A stretch of 64,000 nucleotides of DNA from Inia geoffrensis (Eukaryota; Chordata; Mammalia; Artiodactyla; Iniidae): positions 4,082,680 to 4,146,679 of the forward strand of contig CM070913.1 in NCBI GenBank assembly GCA_036417435.1, in the 5' to 3' direction. The stretch's first letter is position 1. Each line of letters opens with the position of its first letter. The translations under genes and the position numbers were made by a program. A model generated the notes under the pieces. That model worked only from the letters and a program-made list of their open reading frames with translations. It did no database searches and had not been told where the DNA came from. Below, piece after piece: positions 20,921-33,187 of this stretch.

Positions 20921-23900
20921 ATGGTGAGTTCTCTACAGACCTTCCATTTGCAAGAGGTCCAGGCAGGAGATGGTCAAAGCAGCGTTCCAGGACTGAGGGA
21001 CGTTTCCTGCTTCTCAGCAGAGCCTCACACACAAGTCTGTGCACCTGGTGGGACCACTCGCTTGGGTTCACCCGGACTTCTTCAGACAACAGAGGTCAGC
21101 CCTGCGAGGAAATCATAGTGGGAGCTCTGCCCAGCTCACCTCAATGACAGGCCACTGTGGAGCTTTCCTTGTCAGCCCACACGCCCCATCCCCTGGCACC
21201 AATAAGGTCAGGGATGGTCCCATAGCCAGCCTGTGGCCCTGATCCCATTTTCCATCCCAGGATCATGGGCTCTGACGTCAGGGTATCCACCTAATGTGCA
21301 GAATTCCGCGTGCTGCTGCCACTGCCCGAGGCCTCCTGTAGCAGGGTCCACTCGCAGCCTGTTTGCAATCCTGGAACGATCTCCTCTGAATCGTTGATGC
21401 CTCCCTGTGTTGAAGGTTTAAGATTCCCAGTGTCTGCAGTTTTGGTCAAAAACAATGTTTGTGTTTTCTTCTTGTCTCCTTGTTTCCAAGTGATTTCAGC
21501 AAAGACAAACAACTGAGACATTTTATTCACTATTTTAAGCTGAAAGTCAGTACATAACATTTTTTCAACAATTACCAATTTATATCTAATTCACTCTGTG
21601 ACATGGATTCTGTGGCTGTCAGCAGAGTTTGCATGGTCTTTACAAAATGCTCAAGTGAGCAAAATCTCTTTGGGCAGAACAGTGGACACTGGGGGACTCT
21701 GACATGACCGGCGCACCAGCCCCTCCCCCCCTGGGGACTCTGAGTCCGCCGCGTTCTGCCTTATCTCCTTGAGTTGGTGTTCGGGTCAAGCCCTATTTGC
21801 ATGGTGGTCACCAACCCGAGAAACTGGCCCTCTCTGCTCACTTCCTCACCTCTCCAGTGCTTTGTGGGGCGACCACCCAAATACACTTTGATTCAAACTA
21901 GGTCTCATGGTCCCTTCTGCGGGGTCCAGATCACAGGCATGTCGTGGGTGTGCTCCCTCTGACATGGACAGACCCCTGTCAGGTACTCAGGGTGAGCTTG
22001 GGGGCGACCTGCTTGGTGAGCCTCAGGTGATATGTGCGGTTGTTTGGAGACGGAATTCCAGGCCCTGCAGCCCTGTGACCCTGGAGCCAAAGGAGGTGAC
22101 GAGGACGTGCTGGACGCATGTGTCCGTAAACGCAGCGCAGCGGCCAGGTGGAGGGGACCCTGCTCCGAGGGTCTCCTGCCCTACAGGTTTCCGAAGTAAT
22201 AAGGACTCAAAATGGCCCCAATCCCAGCCTGGAGATGTCTGGCGAGCTGCCTTGAAGAAAGAGTGTGGCCCGGCCACAAGGGGAGCCTCCTGGGATGGGG
22301 CCCAGGGGCCTCCAGACATTCAGAAAGCTCACAGCTAAGAGGAGTAAAAGTAACCGGCTCGCACTAGCCGCTGCGGCACAGAGCCCGGGAAGGAAGCTTC
22401 AGCCCACGGCCGTGCTCGCACGGAGGCCGGTGCGCGTCCCGCGCGCAGGGCCCAGGTGCTGGCGCCCGGCTTCCTCATGCCTTGACCGCGGTCCAGTCCC
22501 CGCAAACCTGCTCCCGGCTCTCGGCGGGCAGGTGCGGTGGCTGCCAGGACTCCCTGCCATGCTCAGGAAGGCGTCAAGAGGCAGAGGAGAGCAGGGAGTG
22601 AGGAGACGATACAAGCAGTGACAGCGGGAGGGTCAGGGCGCAGTCGGCCTGCGGGACCCATCCTCACAGCAGGTTGTTTTCATCTTTCATCGCCTGGCCG
22701 GGCCTCCAGAGCAGCGTCTGCCCCGCAGCTCCGCGACCCTTGGGCTGGGTGAGTCTGCCGTGGCCGCTGGGCCGCACTCTAGATGCCCCTCTGCAGACAG
22801 TGCTGGGGCCCGTGGAGTAGAGAGCCCCTGGGGAGGGTGTTGTCAGGCCTCCCTGGAGGTGGGGCTGGGGGCAGACAGGCTGGGCAGGCCCCCCTCCCCC
22901 GCCTCTTTTCTCCCCCGCCGCCTCTTTTCTCCCCCGCATTCTCTCCACCCTCGTCGATCTCCTCGGCTCAGGACAGTCCTCGGGGAGTTAGAGGTTGCGT
23001 CCCATGGGTGATTTCTGGTCCTCAGCCCTCAGAAGGTCTGCTTCGAGCCTCAGAGAGATGAGTAAGAGATGGGCCATAAGCAGCCTTCCCATCAGGCTCA
23101 GAGGCAAAACAAGCCACTTCCACTTCCTGGCGCGTTTGTCTCTGAGCCTTGGATGTGCTCCTTCCGGAAGGCCTGGCCTCCTCCCAAGGGTTGCGTCCTT
23201 CCCGGGAGCTGGGCGTTGCCGGGAGAGGCCCTGGGGAGGAGAGGGGCCTCCCGAGGGCCTCCCTCCAGCTTCTAAATTGAGGCCTCAGTGGCCCTGCGGG
23301 GCGGGTAGGTTGACATGCAGATAGAGCGGCCCCCCCGTCGCGGGAGAACAAAGCTTTTATGATGTCGCTGAAAGGCCGGTGTTTGCAAAGGCTGCTACAG
23401 GACACGCCGTGTGGAGAATCCAATATAGAGCGTCTAGACAAACTCCTACTGTCTGACCTTTCGTGTGTTTCCTCATCCACCCATCTTGCCAAGCAAATGG
23501 GTGACTAAGCAGTGGTTCAGCGGACACCCTGTCACCAGGCCCAACGAGGCCCAGGTCACTTCATAAATTTCAGTCTGGCTGCCCTGACGACGGGGGCTCC
23601 TCCACCGGCGGGCTTGCTGTGTGGTTTCCAAGCTGCCACGTGTGTCTGGATCGTCAGGAACTAATTTTAAGTCTGCTGCCTCCAAAAGCCACAGGGCGGC
23701 TGAAAAACAGAGCTCGCTTCCAGCCAGAACGACCCCAGAGTTTACCTAAGACACGAAGAGGAAGGCGGACAGCCCAGGAAGACAGAGTGAAACACGGTGA
23801 CCGCCGGGTCTGTCCTGATGGTAGGGGGTCTGGGGGCACCGGCTCTGCCAGCGTGAAGCGTCCAGGGCCTCAGCACAGCCAGCCCAGAACATTCTTTCTC

Positions 23901-25179
23901 TCCCAGGTCCCGCTGGCAGCTGCGCCTGAGCCTCTGAAAGCAGCCGCGTCCATGGCTCAGAGGCAAGAGGAGAATCCACTCCACATGCAAACGCTTGACA
24001 GCAGAACTGGAGCCTGGTTGGTTCTTCCTGAGCACGAGGCTTTGAGTGTCGGGGGTCCCCGGGGCGGGGGCGGTGGGAACTCACCCCGGAACTCCCTGGG
24101 GCGGGAGATGCAGACAGCACGGGATGAAAGTTCAGGAAAGCAGCCGTGAGCCTCCCGTGGACACATGGCCTGGCCGCGCCCACAGACCACCGGGCTGATC
24201 AGGTGGAAGCACAGTGCCACACGCCCTGCAGACCCTCCGACCGGGGGGCTTTCCACTGGGGCGTGCCTGTGGCTTTAAAAATGGAAACTGGAGAAAGATT
24301 GCACTTGTTCTGCTGGAAAAGATGCCGCTTCTCCAGAGGAATACTGGGGCTGTGAAGCATGCTTAGTGCAGCTGTGTCCTCACGGTGGCACCGATGGGCC
24401 AGATACTATGAAAGGTCCAAAAAGGAAAAGACACACTTTGCACCAGATGGTGTCACCTGTGCCAGAAGGTGAGGGAAAGTATTCCCGAACCCTCCTGCCC
24501 CCTGCCTGGAGCTCGAGGGCGAGTATGATCTTAGCTGCAGGTGTGTTGTGGCCGAAGCGTGTCCTGAGCACACGTGATCTTTACACTGATTTTCTACAGA
24601 CATAGGAAAGGGGAATTTCGTGCAGTCTCTGGATGAGCCTCATGGGCACAGTGCTGGGGGCTCTTTAGGAAGTCTGTCCCTGATGATGGAGAAGTGGAAA
24701 CGCCCCTGAATTTCTTGTAGGTTGTTGGGACCAGGCTCTGGAGGCCCCGTGGAAGGGGTAACAGGAGCCTGGTGATGGGCCATCGTGTAGGGGCGGTCAG
24801 AGGGCTATGAGCCCCACTGGACTTTCCAGAAGGGCTCTCGGGCAACGGGACTGCTCAGGGCCCCCCTCCTGAGGCTGTGGGCCCAGCGACCCTGGGCACT
24901 GTCCAGAGACACTCATGGTGGTCAGGACGGGAGCGGGTGCTGGCACCCAGCGGGGGGAGGCCAGGTGCGACCAAGCATCCCCCTGTGTGCAGGGCTCCCC
25001 CCACCTGGAATTACATAACAGACATCCTGAGGGCTGAGGTCGGGAAACCCACTCCAACTCAAAGGAGGGACAGGACAGAGGCTGTGGGCAGGGCCCTGGC
25101 CAGCATCTTCCGCGTCTCATTCAGAGAGGGACCAGGCCCAGCTCGGACAGCTCCTGCTCTGAGCAGAGGAGACAGTAGG

Positions 25180-25181
<2 letters not shown>
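20921..25181. other. No gene recognised; CpG-dense patch near 22360-22540
   Basis: This is mostly unique GC-rich sequence. A CpG-dense stretch around 22360-22540 (for example gtgcgcgtcccgcgcgcag) could be a small CpG island. A 19-base unit (cgcctcttttctcccccgc) is duplicated in tandem near 22909-22939. No splice-flanked reading frame or known repeat was identified. Confidence 0.5.

Positions 25182-25255
<74 letters not shown>
25182..25255 (+). repeat. Compound (TG)n(AG)n microsatellite
   Basis: 31 bases of pure alternating G/T (25182-25212) run directly into 43 bases of pure AG (25213-25255) with no interruption. It is likely to be polymorphic. Confidence 0.98.
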
Positions 25256-25258
<3 letters not shown>

Positions 25259-25694
25259 TCAGCCCGCAGTCAGTGGCACGACTGGGCACAAGCAAGTCTA
25301 CCTCCCCGGAGGCTTCACAGAACCTCGACTAGGGCCAAATCCGCTCTCGGTGCCCACCTGCCGGTTTCCTCACCTTTGGCACAGGAAGAATCGGAGCCAC
25401 AGACAGAACCATCGTCAGCATCACGGGAGCGGTGCTGGCCCGGGACCTGGCCGAGAGGCTGTGGTCAGAGCTGTCGGGAAACTCCTGTCACCAGCATACC
25501 AGAGGCCCTCGGGACCACTGCAACCCTCTTGCCACACTTGCCCTTAATTCAGCTTCTCAACACACCTTTCATGGCCTGCCCACAGGGCTGCCCAATCCCT
25601 GGGTGCCGAGCTCAGCATGTTCCCCAGCTCTGCTCCCCCAGGAGACGGACTTAACTGTCACGCCAAGGTCACACCTTGATTCCCATGACAACAG
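25256..25694. other. No gene recognised
   Basis: This is unique sequence between the microsatellite and an L1 relic. The frames here extend from the low-complexity tract and are not credible. Confidence 0.5.
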
Positions 25695-27150
25695 TTCCAC
25701 CATAGCTTAAAAAATGACTTGTGTAATGTCCTGATTCCAAAATGTATCCCAAAACTACAGTTGTCAAAACAGGGTGGTCCTGGCACAAAGTCAGACATGT
25801 GGACCAAGGAACAGAGTCGAGAGCCCAGAAGTAAACCCTGACATGTGAGGTCAAATGGCTCTTGACAAGGATACTGAGACTATTCCGTGGGGAAAGATAG
25901 TGTTTTCAACAAATGGTGCTGGGAAAACTGGATATCCACATGCAAAAGAATGAAGTTGAACGCTTACCTCACACCACATACAAAAAGTTAACACAAAATG
26001 GATCAAAGACCTAAATGTAAGACCTAAAATGACAAAACGCTTGGACAAAAACGTAGGACAAAAGCTTCATGACATTGGGTCTGGCAGTGATTTCTTGGAT
26101 GTGACTTCAGAGGCACAGGTAACAAAAGACAAAAATGGACAAATTGAACTTCATGAAAATTTTAGAATTTGGGGCATCGAAAGACAATATCAACAGAGTA
26201 AAAATACAACCCACTGAATGGGAGAAAATATTTACAAATCATACATCTGATAAAGAATTAGTATCCAGAATATACAGAGAACTCCTAAAGCTCACCATCA
26301 AAAACCAAACAACTGGATTCAAAAATGGGCAAAGGACTTGAATAGACATTTCTCCAAAGAAGACACACAAATGGCCAATAAGCACATGAAAAGATGCTCA
26401 GCATTACTAATCAGGGAAATTCAAATCAAAGCCACTGAGACACCACTTCATACCCATCAGGATGGCTATTATCCCCAAACGAGAAAACAGGTGCTGGCAG
26501 GGATATGGAGAAACTGGAACTCTTGTATGCAGTTGGTGGGAATGTAAAATGGTGCAGCTGCTGTGCAAGCAGTATGGGAGCTCCTCAAAAAATTAAACAG
26601 AGAATTACCATATGACCCAGCAATTTCACGTCTGGGTTTATACTCAAAAGAATTGAAACCAGGGTCTTGAACATATATTGCACACCCACGTTCACAGCAG
26701 CATTATTCACAATAGCTAAAACGTGGAGGCAACCCAAGTGTCCATGGACAGACGAGTGGATAAACAAAATGTGGTGATAGACACAATGGAATAGTATTCA
26801 ACCTTAAACGGAGGAGGAAATTCTGACTCAGGCTACAACATGGGTGAACCCAGGTGAAATAAGCCAGACACAGAAACGCACCCTGATGATTTCACTTGTA
26901 CAATATTCCACCTGTCGTCCAATTCATAGACAGAAAGTAGAACGGTAGCACCAGGGCTGGGGGACGGGATGGGGAGTGAGTGTTTAGCGGGTGCAGAGCT
27001 TCAGTTTTATGAGATGAAAAGAGTTATGGGGACTCATGGTGGTGACGGCTGCACAGCAACGTGAATGTGCTTAATACCACTGAAGTGTGCTCCAAAAATG
27101 GTCACGGTGGTGTTTTATGTAATGTGTATTTTGAAACAATTTTTTTAGCT
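25695..27150 (+). mobile_element. L1 relic: ORF2 C-terminal region plus 3' UTR
   Basis: This is a clear 5'-truncated L1M-type element. Typical phrases occur in order: ctggcacaaagtcagacatg, caacaaatggtgctgggaaa, atgggcaaaggacttgaata, agacatttctccaaagaaga, ggatggctattatccccaaa, tgacccagcaatttcac, cagcattattcacaatagc and aacatgggtgaacccagg. The 3' UTR ends near gtgtattttgaaacaat. The ORF2 part (endonuclease/reverse-transcriptase protein C terminus) is broken by stops and frameshifts, leaving frames of only 60-69 codons. It is inactive. Confidence 0.93.
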
Positions 27151-27329
27151 GGAGGGAGGGTGGGAAATAACCTGTGCAAAAATAGCAGTTAGTCATTTGG
27201 CTTTCTTGTTGACATATTTACTGTATTGGGAAGACATAAATGTCATGCTCTGCAAGTTTTCGCAGGGGCAAAAATTTCATAATTCTGCCTGCCTTTCCCA
27301 GTAACATCATTGTGTGTTATTTTGGTTTG

Positions 27330-27548
27330 TTTTTTTTTTTTTTTTTTTTTTTTTTGTGGTACGCAAGCCTCTCACTGTTGTGGCCTCTCCTGCTGCGGAG
27401 CACAAGCTCCGGACGCGCAGACTCAGCGGCCATGGCTTACGGGCCCAGCCGCTCCGCAGCACGCGGGATCCTCCCGGACCGGGGCACGAACCCTTGTCCC
27501 CTGTATCGGCAGGCGGACTCTCAACCACTGCGCCACCAGGGAAGCCCC
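27330..27548 (-). mobile_element. CHR-type SINE (cetacean form), inverted
   Basis: A 26-base T run (27330-27355) is followed by the reverse complement of the cetacean SINE body and the head gccaccagggaagcccc. Flanking direct repeats start at 27309 and 27549 (attgtgtgtt plus following T-rich bases). Its presence inflates a 296-codon chance frame on the minus strand. Confidence 0.93.
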
Positions 27549-27562
27549 ATTGTGTGTTTTTG

Positions 27563-29149
27563 ATGATATGAGTTATTTGAAAGAAACTGACATTATCCAA
27601 AATACAAAACTCCTTTGGAAATCTTGAGGAAGGCTCTTGAACTGCAAAGGGCTTGTCTTTTGTGAGCTGGTCCCTGGAGGGCCAGGTGAGCGGGGGGCCG
27701 GAGCCAGGGCTGGGGGAGCAGGAAGCACGAAGGCCCAGAGGCCGAGGCCAGGAGCGTGGGGGCCGCCCTGGTGAAGGTGGGACCCTGCCGGCCCCTCGGT
27801 GCCCTCCCAGGACCAGCTCCTGGCACAGGGCGTGCTCAGACGTGGAGGATACCCGGCGCTCCCTGTCTGCATCTTCTGCAGCCGTCCACGCCTCCCGTGG
27901 TGGCCCTGGGCGAGGGCCTCTGCGCCTTGTCTCCCTCCTCCCGGGAGCCTGTGTCTGCCCGGTGGGTCTGTCTGTGCGTCTGGACACACCCCAGGCTCGT
28001 CCTCTGGACCCTGAGCTGAGGACCACATCCTGGGGCCCCTTCCTGAGGCCCTTTTCTGCCTCTGGGGTGTGTCCTCCTGCTGCGGGGCACCCAGGGCTGG
28101 CACAGGGGCAGCTTCTAGTGGCAACGGGCGCCCACAGAGGGGACCCGCTCCAGATCACCCCCGAAGGGAGCAGCCGCATCGAGGGCCCTGGGGCCACACT
28201 CTGCTCAGCTACCCAAGGATGCAGGGCTGTGACCCTGACGCCCAGGGCTCCATGTGACCCCAGCTGAGGGGCCCAGGCCGGGCAGTGCCCGGGAGCAGCG
28301 AATCCACAGAAGATGACAGACTTGGGCTCCCTGGAAAAGTCATTACATGCTGAGAGGGAGCTGAGCCGGGTGAGGGGAGCGGGCCCTGCTTCCTGCCGAG
28401 CTTGATTCTCCCTGAGCCCAGGAGCTGCTGCCCGCCACTCCCGCCCTCACAGGCGTGGCCAGCTTGTCCCATCCCAGGGGCGAGCGGGGAGCCGGAACAC
28501 ACAGGCCTGCGGTTCTGTCCATTTGGTTTGTGTACAAAGTGGGCACTTCCTCACCAGGAGCCTGTGCTCCGAGACCCAGGCTGGAGGGGCCCCCGGACTG
28601 TGAACAGCCCATTGTGGGTGACAGTGACCCCAGGGTCCCACTGTCCTAGCGGCAGGAGGTGGACTCTGGGCCGCAGGGTGGTCCCCGCAGGCCAGAGGGA
28701 GGCCCGGGAAGGTAGGCGACATCTGCGGGGACTCCGGCAGGTCTTACTGCACCCCCAGCTCCCAGGACGCGACCTGGACGTGAGTGTGGGGAGCAAGGTG
28801 GGCTCCCGAGCCCTGCGGCCTGGTTCACGCCCCCGCCCCAGCAGCAGGCCCCAAGTGCCTCATCTCTAAGTGTAGGGGCACCCACGGCACCTCCCTGCGG
28901 GTGTTGGGTGATGGGGTGGCACCAGCAGCAGGAGGGGGTCGGCAGACTCCCCGAGAGCCCGGGTGCCTGCAAGCCTGGGCCTGGCTGCAGGGGGCGAGGG
29001 GCTCTAGCAGCTCCAGGGGTGAGGACCGCTGGGCCGCGGTGTAGACCAGGCCTCGGAGGGCCGAGCCTCAGACCCCATGCTCCGAGTGGGGAATGGGGTT
29101 CTCCTGTGGCTGGTTTAGCAGGAAAACATGGTAGACAGGGAAAACGGGA
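27563..29149. other. GC-rich sequence, no gene recognised
   Basis: There are several long overlapping frames on both strands with Pro/Gly/Arg/Ser bias and no domain. Confidence 0.55.
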
Positions 29150-29450
29150 GTCACCGGTCAGATCGTGTCCCCAGAAATGTACATCGAAGCCCTAACCCCA
29201 GGACCTGCGAACGGGGCCCTGCTTGGGAAGAGGGTGCTTGCAGAGGTGACCATCCTCGAGGCCCAGGGACGATGTCCCGAGACCACCGAGGCAGTGGGGG
29301 ACGTGGCCGTGAGCTGAGGGGCGCCCGGGGTCCACATAAGCTGGGAGGCAGGAAGGACCCTTCCCAGAGCCTCTGGCAGGACTGACGGCCTCCAGGCCAG
29401 GAGGAATACGTTTCTGTTGTTTTCAGCCACGCCGTTGTGATGGTTTGTCA
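29150..29450 (+). mobile_element. MLT1-like (MaLR) LTR relic
   Basis: The pattern gatcgtgtccccagaaatgt, gaagccctaaccccaggacc, gagcctctggcaggactgac, ggcctccaggccagg and tttctgttgttttcagccac matches a diverged MLT1-type LTR in forward orientation. It is a solitary LTR without internal genes. Confidence 0.8.
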
Positions 29451-30294
29451 TGGACGTGCACACGAGGGTCAGACAGGGAAAAGTGGCTCCTGTGGACTCG
29501 TGGCCCCTCAACTGCGGGAAGAAAGGCTTGGAGACAGGCCCCTCGTCCAAGGTGCTTTGAAGGGAAGGTTTGTATTTTGCTTTTTTTCTCCAGACTGTTG
29601 CTCCAGGCTCCTTGCGTGGTGATGAAAGATCTGCCACAAACAGCAGCGGATGTGGCTGCTCAGGCCTCCAACCCCAGGAGGTAGTGGCGGGAGGCTGATG
29701 GCCGGGGCTCCAGGGCGCTGCCGCCTCAACCGCCAAACGGACCGTTTCCTCGGTCTCTGCTTAGTGCTCTCAATTACACTTCTCTTAATAAAGAACATTT
29801 GCTGAGGAAAAGGACAGAGGCTAAAACAATCCTGGCGCCAAGTTGAATCAAAGTGAAAACAGGTCAGCACTACCTCCACTCCTGGGACTCAACCCCTACG
29901 AAGGTGGGAAAGAGGGGTCCCGGGACTAGCAGTGTGGCTCAGGGGCCGGGGCTCAGGCGTGCGTGCGTGTGTGAGCATGCGCTGCACTTTGGCGAGAAAG
30001 TCCACGAACTCATTCTCAAGCCGTCCCTGGAGGCCGCTTGCAGGCCCTGTGCGCCCGTGTCTGTGGACACTGTTTCTATGGAGGAGCTGGAATTGTGAGG
30101 GATCCTTTCTAAACACGAACAGGAAGTTCTCCAGCGAAAGCTTCTTGCTGCCCAGAGCTCGGACTGCTCCCAAGGCAGCCTGGGTGCCCCCCGAGGTTGG
30201 AGGCCCCAGGACCTCTGCCCCATGGGGCCCTGCCTGACCCGGGCCCAACCCCTTCAGCCGAGCCCCTCCCAGAGCTCAGACAGCATGGTAGCTC
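29451..30294. other. No gene recognised
   Basis: This is unique sequence. A small AT-rich patch near 29755-29830 (ctcaattacacttctcttaa) is repeat-free. Confidence 0.5.
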
Positions 30295-30430
30295 CCTGGC
30301 TTTATTCACACTAAAGTGTCAGTGACTGATGGCCTTTTAATAGTCCACACACATCTGCATTTTTCGAATAGAAAGCTATTTACCCAAATAGATCTTTAAT
30401 TGGCTGCCTTCCTGGGGGCTTAAGTGCAAA
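30295..30430. promoter_or_regulatory. AT-rich repeat-poor block, candidate conserved element
   Basis: A short AT-rich island contains ggccttttaatagtcc and agatctttaattggctgcc motifs in GC-rich surroundings. Function is inferred from composition only. Confidence 0.25.
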
Positions 30431-30914
30431 CTTCAGGAAGCAAGCCCTAGGGGAGGGATGGGGTCTTCCCCATCAGCCCTCGAGGTACCCCAGCTCCGAC
30501 TCTCTCATGCTCCCCTGCACATTTGGGCGAAGGCGGCAGGAACCAGAGGGGTTCCTGAAGGCTGTTGCAGCCAGCAATTCAGAACGGGGCACATCCAGGA
30601 AGACGCTCATCCTTCCAGATGCCCCGCCTGGGTCTCCCTCCCAGGAGCGCCCCACCTGAAAGCACATCCCCCAGGTGCAGGGTCCATCCTGTGCACTCCG
30701 CTGCTGTTGGGCGGCTGCCCCACTGGAGCACCCCTGACCCCCACTTTGTGTCCCATCCCGCCAGCGCCTCTCCATCCCCTGGCCAGAGCAGACCCGGGCC
30801 CTCTAGGGGTTTTCTGCCAGTTTCTAGGTTTTCTCCCTGGTCTCAGCATCCCAGGCGCCCTGTTCTAGTCCACACTCCTGCTGCACCAATGCGGAGACCG
30901 TCCATCTATTTTCT

Positions 30915-31020
30915 CCCCGCAAGGGTGTATCGAGCGCCTACTGTGCCAGCAGCAGCCTCGGTATGTACCGCAGGCCCAGCGTCTGGCCTGGTCCCTCCCC
31001 CAATGAGCCTGGTGGCCCAT
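30915..31020 (+). repeat. L2/MIR-class remnant
   Basis: The phrases tatcgagcgcctactgtgcc and ggcctggtccctccccc, with the intervening spacing, follow a common old mammalian L2/MIR-class consensus. Confidence 0.55.
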
Positions 31021-33107
31021 GGCTAAGTCGGAAGCAAAATCACTTTAATGACTTTAGGCAGAAAGAGATTGAAAACAGAATCACCAGGGATGCCCCAGGG
31101 CTGCCCACCTGGGCAACGCGCAGCCGGGACCCTCGGCCAGAGCTGTGCCCACCTCACGACCCCATAACCAGACGCCAGCAGCCCTGCCAGACCTGGGAAG
31201 ACTGCCCCAGGCTGCTGCCCCGAGGCCGTTCTCGAAGTCTCCAGAGACCAGGCTCACATGCGGCCCAGCTGTGCACGCACAGATGAGGGTACCCAGGGAA
31301 AAGGCCGGGGCCCCGGGCTGAGTTTCTGCTTTGTTCTCGCCCCACTTCAGACACTGTGCTCTCCAGCCATGGAGGGTCTCGTTATTTCTAGAAGAAGCCC
31401 GATGCTTAACCACTTGGTGCTTTCACATGTCATGCCGGGGAACGCTTCTCCTGCTGAAAACTCCTCAACATCCTTCAAAGCCCCATCCTGCATGACTGGG
31501 CCTCACGACCCCTGGAATGAGCCCGCGGGCCAACATTCCGTGGACAGAAGGGGAGCGTGTGGCCAGGAGTGTGGACCAATGAGCTCGGCGCCAGGCCTCC
31601 CCGTGGTCCCTTAGGGATGTTGGAGTTGACCGGACTTGGGATGTGGAAAGGGGAGGGGCAGGCAGGGGCTTGTCCAGGCTGCGTGCACGGGTGCTCGCCC
31701 CTCTGCTGCAGGCTGGTCTGGGAGTCCTTGGTTGTCACTTTCCCTGGACGTTCTGGGCCCCACACTCTCCCACTCTCTGTCTGGCCGCCTCTCAGCTCAC
31801 GGGAGAACCTGCCCTTGGCAATCCTTTGGGCGGGTGGGCTGCGCAGTAGGCCATCTGGGGGAGTCCCCCCCGCCCGGCCTTGGGGGCTGGGCCCCTCGGT
31901 GACGAGACCCCCTCCCTGGCCACAGGGGCATCCGGGGAAGCTGGATTCCAGGCCTGATGATGCACCAGGACGCAGTGGTGGGATCGCGGCCGCTGAGAGC
32001 GCCCGCCAGCTGGCGGTGTTGCTGGCGCCCACATCCCACCAGCCAGCCTCCAGCTCACCAAATACCTGGGCTTACAGTGACTCCCCCTCCTGGCAGCGGC
32101 CGGGGCCCAGGGGCGGCTTTGTTTGGGCGCTGTCTCTCTGAGCTGTGTGAACAGAGCTGTGGAGGAAGGCCGAATCGCAGGCTTGGATTTTTCACCCCCT
32201 TCTCGTTTCAGTTCATGTGACTGAATGGCTTGCGGCTGCTTCAAAGGGATGTCCTCACCCCCCTACCTGCCGCCCCATCACTTTATTCACCGTCCGCAGT
32301 GGGGGAGAGGCCCGGTCCGCACAGCTGGAGCGAATTAAAACCCACCTATTCAGGCCTGGCATCTGTGAGCCACGCGTACCCACCGCATACACAGACTTAC
32401 ACAGCTCGGCAAAAATAGCCTTTTCATGGCAAGGCAGGACGGAAACCACAGCCGCGTGTAAAAGGCCTCCCAGTTTAGGTCCGGGATCCTCAGATCCAAC
32501 CTGCGAACAAGGAGCGCTGTGTTCCCGCGACCTCGCTCCCTTGAGAGCCCCGGCGCCCACATTCGACAGACGTGCACCCTGCGTGTTTCTCCCCGTCTGC
32601 GAAGGGCGCGCCCCAGTTTGTCACATTCGTACACTTTTCCACTCCCGTTCATTTGAGCCCTTTTACCCAAATGGTTCCACGCGAAGGGAGCTTTCCCCCG
32701 GAGCCTCCCCAAAGGGCTCCTGGCAGACATGCCCCCTGGACGGCGTCGGGAAGGCGTCGGAAGAGGCGCTGCAGGGCAGCTAGCTTCTCCAGGAGTCAGG
32801 CTGCTCTCAGCTCGTCCACACCCACGGAAGAGGCCAGGAGTGAACTGCCGCTGGGGAGGCTCAAGCAAACCATTTAGATTCGATGTGATGGAAGGCCCGA
32901 GGCAAGTTTGCTAGGATTTGCTCTCCTGGATCTGAGAAGGATGTTCCTTTTTTGTGTGTGTTTTTTTAAAAGCTTTTTGCATTTATCATTATCTCTCAGC
33001 CAGCACTGAGGTGCCTGGAATGCATAAAAGAGTATTTTTCCAAACTGAGAATCTGAGATAGAAACACTAATAAAAACAGACCCCAGATTTATGACCATGT
33101 TTTTTCA
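31021..33107. other. No gene recognised
   Basis: This is GC-rich unique sequence. Opposed frames around 31475-32141 are both long and domain-free. The last 200 bases are AT-richer. Confidence 0.5.
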
Positions 33108-33187
33108 CCTCCCTCTCCCTCCCTCTCTTTCTCCACTTCTCTCTCTCTCTCTCTCCCTCTCCCTCTCTCTCATTTTTCTTTCTTCCA
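33108..33187 (+). repeat. Polypyrimidine (TC)n-rich tract
   Basis: About 80 bases of nearly pure C/T with TC and CCCTCT repeats end in ttcttccag. The end resembles a 3' splice site, but a simple repeat explains it without one. Confidence 0.85.

Noticed and set aside
25695..27150. Possible small genes in 60-69 codon frames (for example 26029-26217)
   Set aside because: They are fragments of an L1 ORF2 relic separated by stops and frameshifts.
27307..28197. 296-codon minus-strand open frame
   Set aside because: It runs through an inverted CHR SINE and GC-rich flank. Its C-terminal third is the SINE translation ending in poly-Lys from the A tail.
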